DNA of 56,662 nucleotides from Bacillota bacterium (GCA_012840725.1 DURQ01000055.1:1-56662); one strand, 5' to 3'. Positions 7,507-16,925 are shown, counted from the first letter of the stretch. A program made the numbers and translations. Notes: generated by a model not told the origin, from the letters alone.

Positions 7507-7911
7507 TTAGGGGGTATTATTCACCAAATCTGCGATGGTCCTCTTCTGGAGCACCTCGACGAACGCCTGCTGCGCCTCCAGCCAAACGGGCTGTAGCGGG
7601 CACTCCCCTTTACGCGGGCATTCGATCTGTCCTGCCAGGCACTTGCTGATGGCAATTGGGCCCTCAATCAGCTCGATTACATCTTTGAGGGTGATCTGGG
7701 CAGGATCTACCTCCAGCCGGACGCCTCCGCCCGGGCCCCGTACTCCGGCCACCCAGCCCTGACTTCCCAACAGTGCGATAATCTGCGGCAAAAAATTAAC
7801 CGGAATCTCCTGCCGGCTCGCAATCACTTTTGAAGATATGAACTCTCCGGGGTGTCTGGCTAACTCCACCAATGCGCTCACAGCATATTCGGTTTTTCTC
7901 GTTATCTCCAT
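7507..7911 (-). CDS. Rrf2 family transcriptional regulator, IscR-like
   Basis: This 134-residue Rrf2 regulator has the N-terminal winged helix (ITRKTEYAVSALVELA, NFLPQIIALLGSQGWV), the Rrf2 wing RGPGGGVRL, and three cysteines at 91, 98 and 104 with the spacing of the IscR Fe-S ligands. It probably senses Fe-S status, NO or redox state. ATG 7911 follows GGTGAGAG. A consensus promoter lies upstream (7982-8011), and the gene is divergent from ppx. The targets cannot be told from the sequence; the neighbouring ferredoxin and rubredoxin genes are candidates. Confidence 0.9.
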   Translation of the reverse strand: MEITRKTEYAVSALVELARHPGEFISSKVIASRQEIPVNFLPQIIALLGSQGWVAGVRGPGGGVRLEVDPAQITLKDVIELIEGPIAISKCLAGQIECPRKGECPLQPVWLEAQQAFVEVLQKRTIADLVNNTP

Positions 7912-7981
7912 GCTCTCACCGTCCGACCCCAAGGCTAAAATGACAAAAAAAGGGGGGTTAATTATGCTCTTACTTACAAAA

Positions 7982-8011
7982 ATTATACCCGCCAGCGCCG
8001 AGTTATGTCAA
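7982..8011 (-). promoter_or_regulatory. Promoter of the Rrf2 regulator gene
   Basis: TTGACA (8011-8006) and TATAAT (7987-7982), both perfect, are separated by 18 bases on the minus strand, about 70 bases upstream of the Rrf2 start. Confidence 0.8.
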
Positions 8012-8057
8012 GGAAACGGGAAGCCATCTCCCCATTCGGAATCGATTGCCAGCACCC

Positions 8058-8085
8058 TTGCGCCGGCCCCCCAATCTGTTACAAT
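8058..8085 (+). promoter_or_regulatory. Probable promoter of ppx/gppA
   Basis: TTGCGC (8058-8063) and TACAAT (8080-8085) are 16 bases apart and end 29 bases before the ppx start codon. Confidence 0.55.
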
Positions 8086-8114
8086 AGGATCATCAGAAGA
8101 CGCGGGGGTGCAGC

Positions 8115-9620
8115 ATGGAGCGAATTGGCATCATCGATATCGGGTCAAACTCCATCCGCTTGGTGATCATAGATGTCAAGGACAACGGTGCCCACCACCT
8201 GATTGAGAACCTGAAACGCACGGTGCGCCTGCGCAGCGGTGTAGAACAGGGCGGGCTCCTCACAGAGCAGGGTATTGATACCGCGGTGGAAACCATTTCC
8301 CTTTTTGTCAAATTCTGCCATGCGCGCCGGGTAAATAGGATCATAGCCGCCGCTACTGCCGCGGTACGCCAGGCCGCTAACGGAGGCGTGCTTGTCGATC
8401 GCATTTTCAAGCAGACCGGCGTCCAGACTCAGGTTCTTTCTGGGGAAGAAGAGGCTTACCTTGGCTACATAGGCCTCATCAACAGCGCAACGGAAACCAC
8501 CGGGCTAATGGCCGACCTCGGCGGAGGGTCGCTGAAGCTCGTGGGCATCATGGACAGGCTCTACCGCAATTCCGTGACCCTCGAGTTTGGAGCTCTCTCC
8601 TTAATGGAGAAGTACGATCTGGCAGACCTTCCCGATCCGAGTAATCTCCGGGCCTTTGAAGCTTTTCTCGATGAGTCGTTCAGTCAAATTCCCTGGCTGG
8701 CTGAATACCCCAGGCTGATGGGGATCGGCGGGACCTTCCGCTCCTTGGCCAGGGTCTACCGAAACCATGTACAGTACGTTCCTGATCTCACCGACGGCAT
8801 CATCATACCTGCCGCTGCAGTAGAGGAATTGTACCACAAGCTGCGCACCATGAACCTGGAGCAGCGGCGCCAGGTGCCTGGCGTGGAGCTGGCCCGTGCT
8901 GACCTTATTGTTACCGGACTGGGCGTCATTCATCGCCTGCTGCAGGCTTCCAAATGCCCCGATGTGATGGTTACAGCAGCAAGCATCCGTGATGGGCTGT
9001 TCTACCGGTATCTTCTCCCCAGAGATCCCATCGTGTTCAGCGTGCTGACCCACCATATCAACAATCTCATCGAGTACCACAACCTGGACGAAAGCCATCT
9101 CCGGCGGGTGTCGAATCTCGCCGTGACCCTGTTTGACCAACTTTCGCCCCTTCACAACCTGGGCAGTGCGGAACGCCGCCTGCTGCTCATGGCCAGCCTC
9201 CTGCACGAACTGGGCATTGTCGTCAGCGTGGAGAGCCTTGAGAAACACACCCTGTACACCATCCTGCATTCGCGGTTTGTGAGCCTTGCGCACCGGGAAC
9301 GGGTTCTCGTGGCATACCTCGCGGCTTCCCACGACGAGCCTTTCCGGGCCGGACTTATGGACTATGTCAACCACGGGCCGCTGGTACCGGAAGACCTGGA
9401 GCTCATCCGCAAGCTGGCCCCTATCCTGCAGATCGCCCACAGTCTCGACCGCTCCAGGGCAGGAGTGGTCACCCACCTCAAGGCTGTCCTCAGCCCGGGT
9501 CTGTGCGAGCTCAGGGTGTTCGGCCCCCAGAAGCGCGATCTGGAAGTCAGCGATGCTGCCCGCCATGCCCCGGCCTTTGAACGGGAATACGGGGTGAAAC
9601 TGGTAGTTCTCCCCGGATAA
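8115..9620 (+). CDS. Ppx/GppA family phosphatase with C-terminal HD-like domain
   Basis: The 501-residue protein has the ASKHA fold of exopolyphosphatase/pppGpp phosphatase. Seen are IIDIGSNSIRLVI at the N-terminus, the catalytic-Glu region SGEEEAYLGYIG near 115, and the phosphate loop GLMADLGGGSLKLV near 140. After residue 300 a helical region with LLHELG and HRERVLVAYLAASHDE resembles the degenerate HD domain of full-length Ppx enzymes. It should hydrolyse polyphosphate or pppGpp; sequence cannot say which. It is monocistronic, between its own promoter and the terminator at 9635. Confidence 0.92.
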   Translation: MERIGIIDIGSNSIRLVIIDVKDNGAHHLIENLKRTVRLRSGVEQGGLLTEQGIDTAVETISLFVKFCHARRVNRIIAAATAAVRQAANGGVLVDRIFKQTGVQTQVLSGEEEAYLGYIGLINSATETTGLMADLGGGSLKLVGIMDRLYRNSVTLEFGALSLMEKYDLADLPDPSNLRAFEAFLDESFSQIPWLAEYPRLMGIGGTFRSLARVYRNHVQYVPDLTDGIIIPAAAVEELYHKLRTMNLEQRRQVPGVELARADLIVTGLGVIHRLLQASKCPDVMVTAASIRDGLFYRYLLPRDPIVFSVLTHHINNLIEYHNLDESHLRRVSNLAVTLFDQLSPLHNLGSAERRLLLMASLLHELGIVVSVESLEKHTLYTILHSRFVSLAHRERVLVAYLAASHDEPFRAGLMDYVNHGPLVPEDLELIRKLAPILQIAHSLDRSRAGVVTHLKAVLSPGLCELRVFGPQKRDLEVSDAARHAPAFEREYGVKLVVLPG

Positions 9621-9634
9621 CCGCAGAAAAGATC

Positions 9635-9669
9635 AAGACCTGGCCCCCATCGGACCAGGTCTTTCGCTT
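9635..9669. terminator. Bidirectional terminator between ppx and fprA
   Basis: The stem AAGACCTGG (9635-9643) with CCAGGTCTT (9655-9663) is followed by T-rich sequence on the plus strand. It lies between two convergent genes and can serve both. Confidence 0.75.
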
Positions 9670-9677
9670 TCCGCTTG

Positions 9678-10874
9678 TTATGGGGTCACCGATGCGGCGA
9701 CTGTCTCGCCCATCTGCCGGCACCGCTCCTCGTCTTGCTCCGTCAAGGAGAAGCGCACCTTAACTGCGGGGTGCCCCACCACCAGCCGCATCTTCTCCAA
9801 ACGTTCTTCCAGCAGGGCGGCGGCTTCTCCGCTCCAGCCGTAGTTTCCGAAGACAGCGGCCGCCTTTCCTTTGGCGGTAATCGCGCTGACCGCTTCCAGA
9901 ACCCTCCAGACGGGGTAGACTGCATCCGCGTTGATCGTCGGCGAACCTACGATCAGGGCATCGAAGGAGCTCACAGCAGCCTCAACTTCCTGCGGGGAAG
10001 TGTTGGCAGCATCGAGCAGCACCACTTCCACCTTGGGGTTGCGAGAAGCACCCTCGGCGATCAGTTCGGCCATGCGCTTGGTGTGCCCGTAGGCCGAAGC
10101 GTAGGCAATCACCACTCTCTTCTGTTCAGCTGCCTGCGCCTGAAAACTCCAGGCGTGATAGAGCTGGATGTAGCGATCTACCTCAACATCCAGGATGGGA
10201 CCGTGACCCGTGGCGATCATCTCCAGCTCGAGTCCTTCTAGTTTGGCTAGGGCATCGCGCACCTTGGGCTTGAAGGGTCCCATGATTTTGTCGAAGTAGT
10301 ACTCCACGGCTCCCGTAAAGTCCACCTCCTGCTGGCTGGCGAGGATCTTGCCTTCCGGAAAGGCGAAATGCGATCCAAAACCATCGCAGGTGAAGAGCAC
10401 CTTTTCCCCCTCAAGGTAGGTCCACATGGTATCGGGCCAGTGCAGGAAAGGCGCCATGATGAACCGCAGTTTGCGGTTGCCCAGATCCAGCACATCATTT
10501 TCGCCAACGATGTGCTTGTTGAAATCCATGTTCACCTGCTCCGACAGGAACTGAAGGGCTGGCCTGGTGCCGTGCACGACGATGTGGGGAGCGCGCCGCA
10601 AAAGTTCCCCGATGCTTCCTGAGTGATCGGGCTCGGTATGGTTCACGATCAGGTGTTTGAGGTCGGCTAAATCGATCCTCGCAGCTATCTTGGCAAACCA
10701 CTCGTCCTGAAACTCTTTCTTCACCCCATCGATAAGGACAGGCTCATCAGCTTCAACGATATACGAATTGTAGGTGGTACCGTACTCAGTGGGGATAACA
10801 ACATCAAAGACTTCCAGGCCGGGATCTCTCACACCAACCCAATAGATACCGGGACGAATGCGCATCTTTTTCAC
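9678..10874 (-). CDS. Flavodiiron protein (A-type flavoprotein, O2/NO reductase)
   Basis: This 398-residue protein has an N-terminal metallo-beta-lactamase-like diiron domain with the motif H79-x-E81-x-D83-H84 (NHTEPDHSGS) and downstream ligands (LHWPD, TCDGFGSH, GHGP). A C-terminal flavodoxin domain starts near residue 255 (VVIAYASAYGHTKRMAE) and binds FMN. Such enzymes reduce O2 to water or NO to N2O using electrons from rubredoxin, which is encoded nearby at 6739. There is no extra rubredoxin or flavin reductase domain. GAGAGGTGA precedes ATG 10874, and a Fur/PerR-like box lies immediately upstream (10885-10899), suggesting metal or peroxide control. Confidence 0.95.
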   Translation of the reverse strand: MKKMRIRPGIYWVGVRDPGLEVFDVVIPTEYGTTYNSYIVEADEPVLIDGVKKEFQDEWFAKIAARIDLADLKHLIVNHTEPDHSGSIGELLRRAPHIVVHGTRPALQFLSEQVNMDFNKHIVGENDVLDLGNRKLRFIMAPFLHWPDTMWTYLEGEKVLFTCDGFGSHFAFPEGKILASQQEVDFTGAVEYYFDKIMGPFKPKVRDALAKLEGLELEMIATGHGPILDVEVDRYIQLYHAWSFQAQAAEQKRVVIAYASAYGHTKRMAELIAEGASRNPKVEVVLLDAANTSPQEVEAAVSSFDALIVGSPTINADAVYPVWRVLEAVSAITAKGKAAAVFGNYGWSGEAAALLEERLEKMRLVVGHPAVKVRFSLTEQDEERCRQMGETVAASVTP

Positions 10875-10884
10875 CTCTCACGAA

Positions 10885-10899
10885 TGAGAATCATTCTTA
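10885..10899. promoter_or_regulatory. Fur/PerR-like operator upstream of the flavodiiron gene
   Basis: TGAGAATCATTCTTA matches the 7-1-7 Fur-family consensus TGATAATNATTATCA at 11 of 14 defined positions. It lies 10 bases upstream of the fprA start codon on the minus strand. A closer match occurs at 40041. Confidence 0.5.
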
Positions 10900-10962
10900 T
10901 TAGATGATAACGCTTTTCGTCCGGCTTGGCAACTAGGTCAAGTGGAAATCCTTAGCTCTTTA

Positions 10963-11436
10963 CTAAAATTTTTCCGGCCAGGTTGTGGCCGAAATCATCA
11001 CTTCCATCAGATCACCCAGCCCTTCCGCATCCCGCTCTGTGAAACGGCGCAGCCGCGGGCTGTCCAGGTCCAATACGCCCAGGAGGCGTCCTTCCGCAGT
11101 GATCAAGGGCACGACCAGTTCCGAGCGGGAGGCTTCGTCGCAGGCGATGTGCCCGGGAAACTCATGTACATCGGGAACCACCACAGCTTCTCTGCGCTGG
11201 GCAGCCGTTCCGCACACTCCCCGGCCGAGAGCTATGCGCACACAGGCCGGTTTGCCTTGGAAGGGCCCCAAGACCAGTTCACCGTCGATCAAGAGATAGA
11301 AGCCGACCCAGTTCAGATCGGGCAGTTCCTGAAACAGCAGGGCGCTCGTGTTGGCCAAGTTGGCCAACCAATGGTCTTCCCCGTCAAGCAGGCTTGTCAG
11401 CTGGCGTTTGAGCAGTGCATAGTCAGTGCTGTACAC
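10963..11436 (-). CDS. msrC: Free methionine-(R)-sulfoxide reductase (GAF domain)
   Basis: This 157-residue GAF protein has the signature of free-Met-(R)-sulfoxide reductases: FQGKPACVRIALGRGVCG followed by VPDVHEFPGHIACDEASRSELVVP, carrying the three conserved cysteines. It repairs oxidised free methionine, with electrons from thioredoxin. Start is GTG 11436 with GGAGGGAG upstream. The closeness to the flavodiiron gene, also on the minus strand, suggests an oxidative-stress context. Confidence 0.93.
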   Translation of the reverse strand: MYSTDYALLKRQLTSLLDGEDHWLANLANTSALLFQELPDLNWVGFYLLIDGELVLGPFQGKPACVRIALGRGVCGTAAQRREAVVVPDVHEFPGHIACDEASRSELVVPLITAEGRLLGVLDLDSPRLRRFTERDAEGLGDLMEVMISATTWPEKF

Positions 11437-11481
11437 TCTCGCTCCCTCCTTCTGCTCCAGTATATCGCGGGAAGCAAAAGG

Positions 11482-11512
11482 AAAACAAGCGCCAGATCGG
11501 CTCCAGCGCTTG
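11482..11512 (-). terminator. Intrinsic terminator after the glucan cluster
   Basis: On the minus strand CAAGCGC/GCGCTTG (11512-11506 with 11492-11486) is followed by a T-rich stretch TTTTCCTTTT. It lies 15 bases past the phosphorylase stop. Confidence 0.75.
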
Positions 11513-11527
11513 CAGCATCAGCTTATG

Positions 11528-13194
11528 TCACTGGATTGCCATGGCAGCCAGGACATCGTGCTTGATCTTGCGCAGGGTTGTGGACGGCTGGTACATCAGA
11601 TTGTAGTACAGCGTGAGCATGTGTTTGGTGGAGAAGCGGTGCATGGCCATGGAAATGCTCGCCCGCATCATCTCCTGCCAGCGGGCCCGGTCTTCGTAGA
11701 AGGTGGGGATCACTTCCTCAAGCAGCACTTCGTACAGGGAAAGTGCGTCTACCATGGTCTGTTCCGGCCCTTCGTAGCCGCCCCCGAACTGCCATCCCGT
11801 TACACCGTGCAGGCAGCCTTCCGGCCACCAACCGTCCAGGACGCTGAGGTTGAGCACTCCGTTCAGGGCCGCCTTCATACCGCTGGTCCCGGAAGCCTCC
11901 AGGGGACGCTGGGGAGTGTTCAGCCACACATCGCAGCCTGCGGTGAGCAGTCTTCCCAGGGCCATGTTGTAGTTCTCCAAAAACACCACGCTGTCTGGGA
12001 ACTTGTAGGCCATTTCCGCGATGTTGGCCACAATCTGCTTGCCCCAATCATCCTCAGGATGGGCTTTACCCGAAAAGACCAGCTGGATCGTGCGGTTTTG
12101 AGCAGCGGCTCGATCACATGGGGCCGGTGGAAGATGAGCCCGCTGCGCTTGTAGGCTGCCGCACGGCGGGCAAAGCCGATAGTCAGAACATCGAGATCGA
12201 GAGCCACGCCCGTCCGGTTCTGAACCTCATCGAGAAGCTTCTTTTTCACCTGCAGGTGGGCCTTCCAGAGGTTGCCCTGGACGTTGTAGGTCTGGTGGAT
12301 CAGTCTGTGCTGCCAGGTCTCTACGTGCACGGCGTTGGTGATGTTGATGATGGGCGCGGTACCTGGATTCCCCCGCCACATGGCCCGGGCAGTAGCGCCG
12401 TGCAGTGCCGAAACTCCATTGGCGATGTAACTCAACCTCAGACCTGCCACAGTCATGTTGAAGGGATCACCGCCGATGCGGGCCACCTGGTCGTACTCCA
12501 GCCCGGCCCAGGCGCCCATGTGCTTGAGAAGGCCGTGATCATGCTCTTCGTTGCCAGCCATTACCGGAGTGTGCGTGGTAAACACGATCTGGAGGCGCAC
12601 TTCCTCCCAGGCGTGGTCGAAGCTCAGGCCCCTTGACATCTTCTCCCGGATCAGTTCAAGGCCGGCAAACACCGCGTGGCCTTCGTTGAGATGGTATATA
12701 TCAGGGTTAAACCCCAGTTTGTTGAGGGCGCGAACACCGCCAATGCCCAGTACCATCTCGGCCGCGACGCGTTCCTGGGGCGCACTGGCATAGAGCTGCC
12801 GGGTGATCCAGCCGTGGGGGCTCCCGGGGAAATCAGCATCCAGCAGGTAGAGCGGGGCATTGCCAAAGGCCTCAGTCTTCCAGACCTTACAGGTCACCTC
12901 CTCCCCCCTGAGCCAGAGGCTGACCGTCACTCCCGTATCCTCCAGATGGGAGCGGTCATACGTCTGGCGGCAGTGCTGGGGAAATCCGTTCTGATCAAGG
13001 AACTGGTCGGAGTACCCTTCGCTCCAGAGAATGCCAACACCAACCATGGGGAGGTCGAGGTCCCGGGCTGTCTTCAGGATATCGCCCGCCAAGATCCCCA
13101 AGCCGCCCGAGTAAATGGGAAAAGATTCGTCCAACCCGTACTCCATACAGAAAAAGGCTACCTTAGGTTGGGGAACAGCTGCCATCTGTTTCAC
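11528..13194 (-). pseudogene. glgP: Alpha-glucan phosphorylase (GT35), frameshifted
   Basis: Two overlapping frames together encode one phosphorylase of about 555 residues. The upstream part (13194 to about 12100) covers FFCMEYGLDESFPIYSGGLG through the region TIGFARRAAAYKRSGL. The downstream part (about 12096 to 11528) resumes as NRTIQLVFSGKAHPEDDWGK and holds the PLP-lysine motif EASGTSGMKAALNG. The break falls at a run of four A on the minus strand (12099-12096); one extra A would restore the frame. The family releases glucose-1-phosphate from alpha-glucans. The short form without DUF3417 is usual for the AMP-independent group. GTG 13194 overlaps the upstream gene by four bases. A sequencing error is as likely as true inactivation. 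Confidence 0.88.
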
Positions 13195-15563
13195 TTATCC
13201 TCCCTTTCATAACTTCGGATCAAGTCTGCGTAGTGCTGGATCAAAACGGCAGCCTCAGCCTCGGTCCCGGCTTCGCTGTACAGCCTGAACACAGGCTCCT
13301 CGTCATCAGGCACCACCAGGGCCCAGCCCGAGTCGGTGTGCTCCTTAATCCCGTCGAAATAGAGAGTGCGCTCAGGATCGGAATTCTCGATCAGCCTGCG
13401 CATCACCGTGCCCTTCTCGCTCCACGGGCAGGGCACCTTGGCTGTCTTCATATGGGTTTTCTCCTGCCAGGAGCTGAGCGTAATCTGCTGGGAGCTGATC
13501 AGGCTGAAGAGCTCACCCAAGCTGGCCAGAGGCTCAATATGGGGAAAGACGCCCTGCTCACCGCCGCTGTGGTTGCCCAGTTCGCTGGCGGCTTCCATCC
13601 AGAACAGGGGCTCGAGCTTGGTCACACAAACCTGAAGCCCGTTAGCGCGAGCTGTCTCGGCAACCGTTTCGGAAAGATTGACGGGGAGCGCAACTCCTCG
13701 TTTTTCCTTGCTCAGCTGAGCCAGGACAAAGCCCTTCCACCAATCCTGTTCCGACAGGCGGTTGCCGTTTTCGTCCAGGATAAACCATTCCTGGCTCTGC
13801 ACCACCACAGTCGGTGCGCCGGGCACCGCATCGGGGACGACCACATAACCGCCCAGCAGGAAGAAGTCGCGGATCAGCTCGCCCAGTGGATCGTCAGCCG
13901 GCTCCACCTTGAGCCCCACGGTGAAGCCAGGGGAGCCGCAGGGATAGTGTTTGACCAGATGCTTAAGATAGCGCTTGCGCAGCCCAGCTACCTGGATGAA
14001 CTCGCCCACGTCGCTTCCGCCGAAGCGGGGGTAGTCTTCCCGCACGTAGATCCCTTCTATCTTGCGCTGATCGGCTTTGGACAGCGGCCAACCTCTGCGG
14101 TCCCAGCATTCGATCACAACCCCCATGGGATCCTGGGGATGGGAGGTCGCGTGGAGGGCACCGTCCATGGCCAGAGCCTGAACGGCGAAACGGGTCAGCC
14201 GCCCTGCCACTTGGCCCCCATCGTGAACATGCACGCCGCCGGCCCGCAGACCTACCACCAAGGCCTGCTTGGCCAGGTCGGCCGTTCCAGAGAAGCCGCT
14301 CGTTACCAGGGCTTTTTTCCCTTCACCCAAAAACGCGGCGTAGCTCAGCCCAAACTGGGTGATCGTCTCTGTCGTCAGGCTTCCCCGGATATCCCCCGCG
14401 AGGCCAAACTTGGTGAAGATCGGCCGCTGCTCCTGGCTGCCCCAGATCACCGAACGGCCAACCCGGCTGCCGCTGGGGATGATTTTCTCCGGCCAGACTT
14501 TGGTTTTGGGGTAGATCGTGCTCATGGCCCCGACCCGCACTTTGTCGCCGAGGATCACACCCTCGTAGATCTCGCTCTCCGGTTCGATGACTGCGTTCTT
14601 CCCGCAGACGCAGCCGCGCAGTCGCGCACCTCTGCCCACCCGTACCCCGGGCCAGAGGAGAGCGTGCTTCAGACTAGCCCCAGCGTCAACCTGGCTGAAG
14701 GGCCCCAAGACGCTGTAGGGGCCGATGTAGGCATCGGGCCCGATGCGGCTGCCGCGTCCGATGTAGAGGGGGCCTTCCAGACTGGCAGTGGGGTCGAGTT
14801 TCACGCCTTCCTCTAGGTAGATCCCCTCGGCGTGGCTTTCAGGCAGCTCGATACCTACCTTCCCCTCAAGGCAGTCTCGCTGAGCTTTCCGGTAGATTTC
14901 CAGGCTGCCCACATCAGACCAGTAACCTTCGGCTATGTACCCGAACAGCGGCGCTCCGCGCCGGAGCAGTTCGGGAAAGACGTCCTGGCTGAAATCTACC
15001 TTGCGTCCCGGTTCCACCAGCTCCAGTACCTCGGGTTCCAGGATGTAAATCCCCGTGTTTACCGTATCGCTGAACACTTGGCTCCAAGTAGGTTTCTCCA
15101 GGAACTGTTTGATGCGCCCATCTTCAGCGGTGAGAACCACGCCGTAGCTTAGGGGATTTGCCACCCTGGTGAGGACAAGGGTGGCCAGGCTGCCTTTGGC
15201 CCGGTGAAAGGCAGTGGCAGCGCTCAAATCGATGTCGGTGAGGGCATCTCCGCTCATCACCACAAAGGTGCTGTTAAGTGCTTGGGCAGCGTTCTTCACG
15301 CTGCCCGCAGTACCCAGAGGTTCCCGCTCGATGAAGTACTCCAGGCTCAAACCCCAGGCGCTTCCGTCCTGGAAGTAGGCGGTCACATCTCCGGGAAGGT
15401 ACCACAGCGTGCAGGCGATCTCTCGAAATCCGTGGCGCTTGAGCAGCTTGAGGATGTGCTCCATCATGGGCCTGTTGAGAATGGGCACCATGGGCTTGGG
15501 CACGCAGCAGGTCAAGGGTCTCAACCTGGTGCCTTCACCGCCCGCCATGATCACTGCTTTCAC
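13191..15563 (-). CDS. Sugar nucleotidyltransferase / phosphohexomutase fusion
   Basis: The 790-residue protein joins three parts. Residues 1-235 are a nucleotidyltransferase (VKAVIMAGGEGTRLRPLT, KPMVPILNRPMMEHI), the GlgC/ManC type. Residues 250-370 are a left-handed beta-helix with hexapeptide repeats. The rest is an alpha-D-phosphohexomutase fold (residues 390-780). In the mutase part the serine loop reads ATSHPQDP and the metal loop reads LDENGNR instead of the usual DGDADR, so mutase activity is doubtful. Such fusions are annotated as mannose-1-phosphate guanylyltransferase/phosphomannomutase, but the neighbours suggest glucose-1-phosphate activation for glucan synthesis. GTG 15563 is taken because it starts the domain; the gene overlaps the upstream glycosyltransferase by 29 bases. 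Confidence 0.85.
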   Translation of the reverse strand: MKAVIMAGGEGTRLRPLTCCVPKPMVPILNRPMMEHILKLLKRHGFREIACTLWYLPGDVTAYFQDGSAWGLSLEYFIEREPLGTAGSVKNAAQALNSTFVVMSGDALTDIDLSAATAFHRAKGSLATLVLTRVANPLSYGVVLTAEDGRIKQFLEKPTWSQVFSDTVNTGIYILEPEVLELVEPGRKVDFSQDVFPELLRRGAPLFGYIAEGYWSDVGSLEIYRKAQRDCLEGKVGIELPESHAEGIYLEEGVKLDPTASLEGPLYIGRGSRIGPDAYIGPYSVLGPFSQVDAGASLKHALLWPGVRVGRGARLRGCVCGKNAVIEPESEIYEGVILGDKVRVGAMSTIYPKTKVWPEKIIPSGSRVGRSVIWGSQEQRPIFTKFGLAGDIRGSLTTETITQFGLSYAAFLGEGKKALVTSGFSGTADLAKQALVVGLRAGGVHVHDGGQVAGRLTRFAVQALAMDGALHATSHPQDPMGVVIECWDRRGWPLSKADQRKIEGIYVREDYPRFGGSDVGEFIQVAGLRKRYLKHLVKHYPCGSPGFTVGLKVEPADDPLGELIRDFFLLGGYVVVPDAVPGAPTVVVQSQEWFILDENGNRLSEQDWWKGFVLAQLSKEKRGVALPVNLSETVAETARANGLQVCVTKLEPLFWMEAASELGNHSGGEQGVFPHIEPLASLGELFSLISSQQITLSSWQEKTHMKTAKVPCPWSEKGTVMRRLIENSDPERTLYFDGIKEHTDSGWALVVPDDEEPVFRLYSEAGTEAEAAVLIQHYADLIRSYEREDK

Positions 15564-16800
15564 GGAAACTGCCCCCTTTCCCCCGCATCTGGGCGGTAAC
15601 CTCATAGCGATCGTACAGAACCTGTGCCTCGCGCTTAGGCATGGTCTCTCTGTAACTCTCCACTGTGCGCATGGCGATCTGCCGCCAATCGAATTTCTCG
15701 ATCAGATCCTGGGCAGCCCGTTCGCTGAGCCTGCGGGCCAGGACCTTATCTGACAGGAGCCGGATGATGCTGTCGGCAAGAGAGTTGGCGTTGCCGGCAT
15801 AGAAGGTGAGACCGTTGACTTCGTGGGTAACTGTCTCGGCAAAACCGCCCACATCGCTGACTACCACCGGAGCGCCCCCGGCCATGGCCTCCAAGGCCAC
15901 CAAACCGAATGGTTCGTAGCGGCTGGGAAAGACCGCGGCATCGGCAAGATGGTACAGGCTGTTTCGGGTCAGATCGTCCACAAAACCGGCGAAGAGAACC
16001 TTTTCGCCCAGGCCCAGATCCCAGGCCTGTCTCTTCAGGTCATCGTGGCTGGGCCCGTTTCCGGCGATGATAAACTTGACTTGAGGCCGGTGGGCTAACA
16101 CCTTGGGAGCAGCCGAAAGGAGCAGATCCACACCCTTTTCGAAGACATGCCGTCCAACGTAGAGTACGATCTCTTCATGGGGAGACGCCCACCTGCTCCG
16201 CCACTGATCGAGATCGGGGTGGGTGCGGGCAAAACTCTCGGGGCGTACCCCGTTGGGAATCACAGACAGCTTATCGGCTGGTACCTGAAAGACCCTGCGC
16301 AGCTCGCCGCACATGTACTCGCTGCAGCAGATGACCCGGTAGGCCTCGTACGTCAGCCACCATTCCAGATCGCTGATGTGGCGCTGGAAATCATTGTGCA
16401 GACCGCCATTGCGGCCCCACTCCGTGGCGTGGATGGTGCAGACCAACGGCAGGCGGAACGCGTGCTTAAGAACCTTGGCCGCCGGTGCCACCAGCCAGTC
16501 GTGGGCGTGGATCAGATCGAAACCGCCTTGGTTCAGCAGCTCCACGCTCTTCTGGATGAGGTGGTAGTTCTGCAGGTGCACTTCCTCCAAGAACCCGAGG
16601 GCCTTGGGCAGGAACTGGTTCACCCTGTACACCCGGACGCCCGCAGCATAGATGGTCTGTTCGCAGTCGGGCGCATCGGTAGTCACCACGGAGATCTCGT
16701 GCCCCAGAGAAGCGAGGGCCTGCGCCAGATCAGCAACCGCCCTGGCCAGGCCGCCCACAACTTTGGGAGGGTACTCCCAGGTCAACATCAAAATCTTCAC
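15535..16800 (-). CDS. GT4-family glycosyltransferase, glucan/glycogen synthase type
   Basis: The 421-residue GT-B enzyme has the N-terminal signature MLTWEYPPKVVGGLARAV, a central HAHDWLVAPAA, CTIHATEWGR and SVIPNGV, and the C-terminal nucleotide-sugar motif EPFGLVALEAMAGGAPVVVSDVGG with the EX7E pair. Together these are typical of GT4 glycogen or sucrose synthase-like enzymes that extend alpha-glucans from nucleotide-glucose. It heads the minus-strand glucan operon (synthase, nucleotidyltransferase fusion, phosphorylase) and starts at GTG 16800. The acceptor cannot be deduced from sequence. Confidence 0.88.
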   Translation of the reverse strand: MKILMLTWEYPPKVVGGLARAVADLAQALASLGHEISVVTTDAPDCEQTIYAAGVRVYRVNQFLPKALGFLEEVHLQNYHLIQKSVELLNQGGFDLIHAHDWLVAPAAKVLKHAFRLPLVCTIHATEWGRNGGLHNDFQRHISDLEWWLTYEAYRVICCSEYMCGELRRVFQVPADKLSVIPNGVRPESFARTHPDLDQWRSRWASPHEEIVLYVGRHVFEKGVDLLLSAAPKVLAHRPQVKFIIAGNGPSHDDLKRQAWDLGLGEKVLFAGFVDDLTRNSLYHLADAAVFPSRYEPFGLVALEAMAGGAPVVVSDVGGFAETVTHEVNGLTFYAGNANSLADSIIRLLSDKVLARRLSERAAQDLIEKFDWRQIAMRTVESYRETMPKREAQVLYDRYEVTAQMRGKGGSFRESSDHGGR

Positions 16801-16925
16801 TTCAGGTCACCATCCTCTAAGCTTCCTCTCGACTCAGGATACCCTGAAACCACGGCTATTATTAGAAGGATTATGCCTGAAAGTCGCCAAATAAAAGAAC
16901 GGACTACGAGGAAGGAGATCAGTTC

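Noticed and set aside
13233-14816. Plus-strand open frame of 527 codons opposite the nucleotidyltransferase fusion
   Set aside because: No ribosome binding site and no recognisable domain; the minus-strand protein is well supported.
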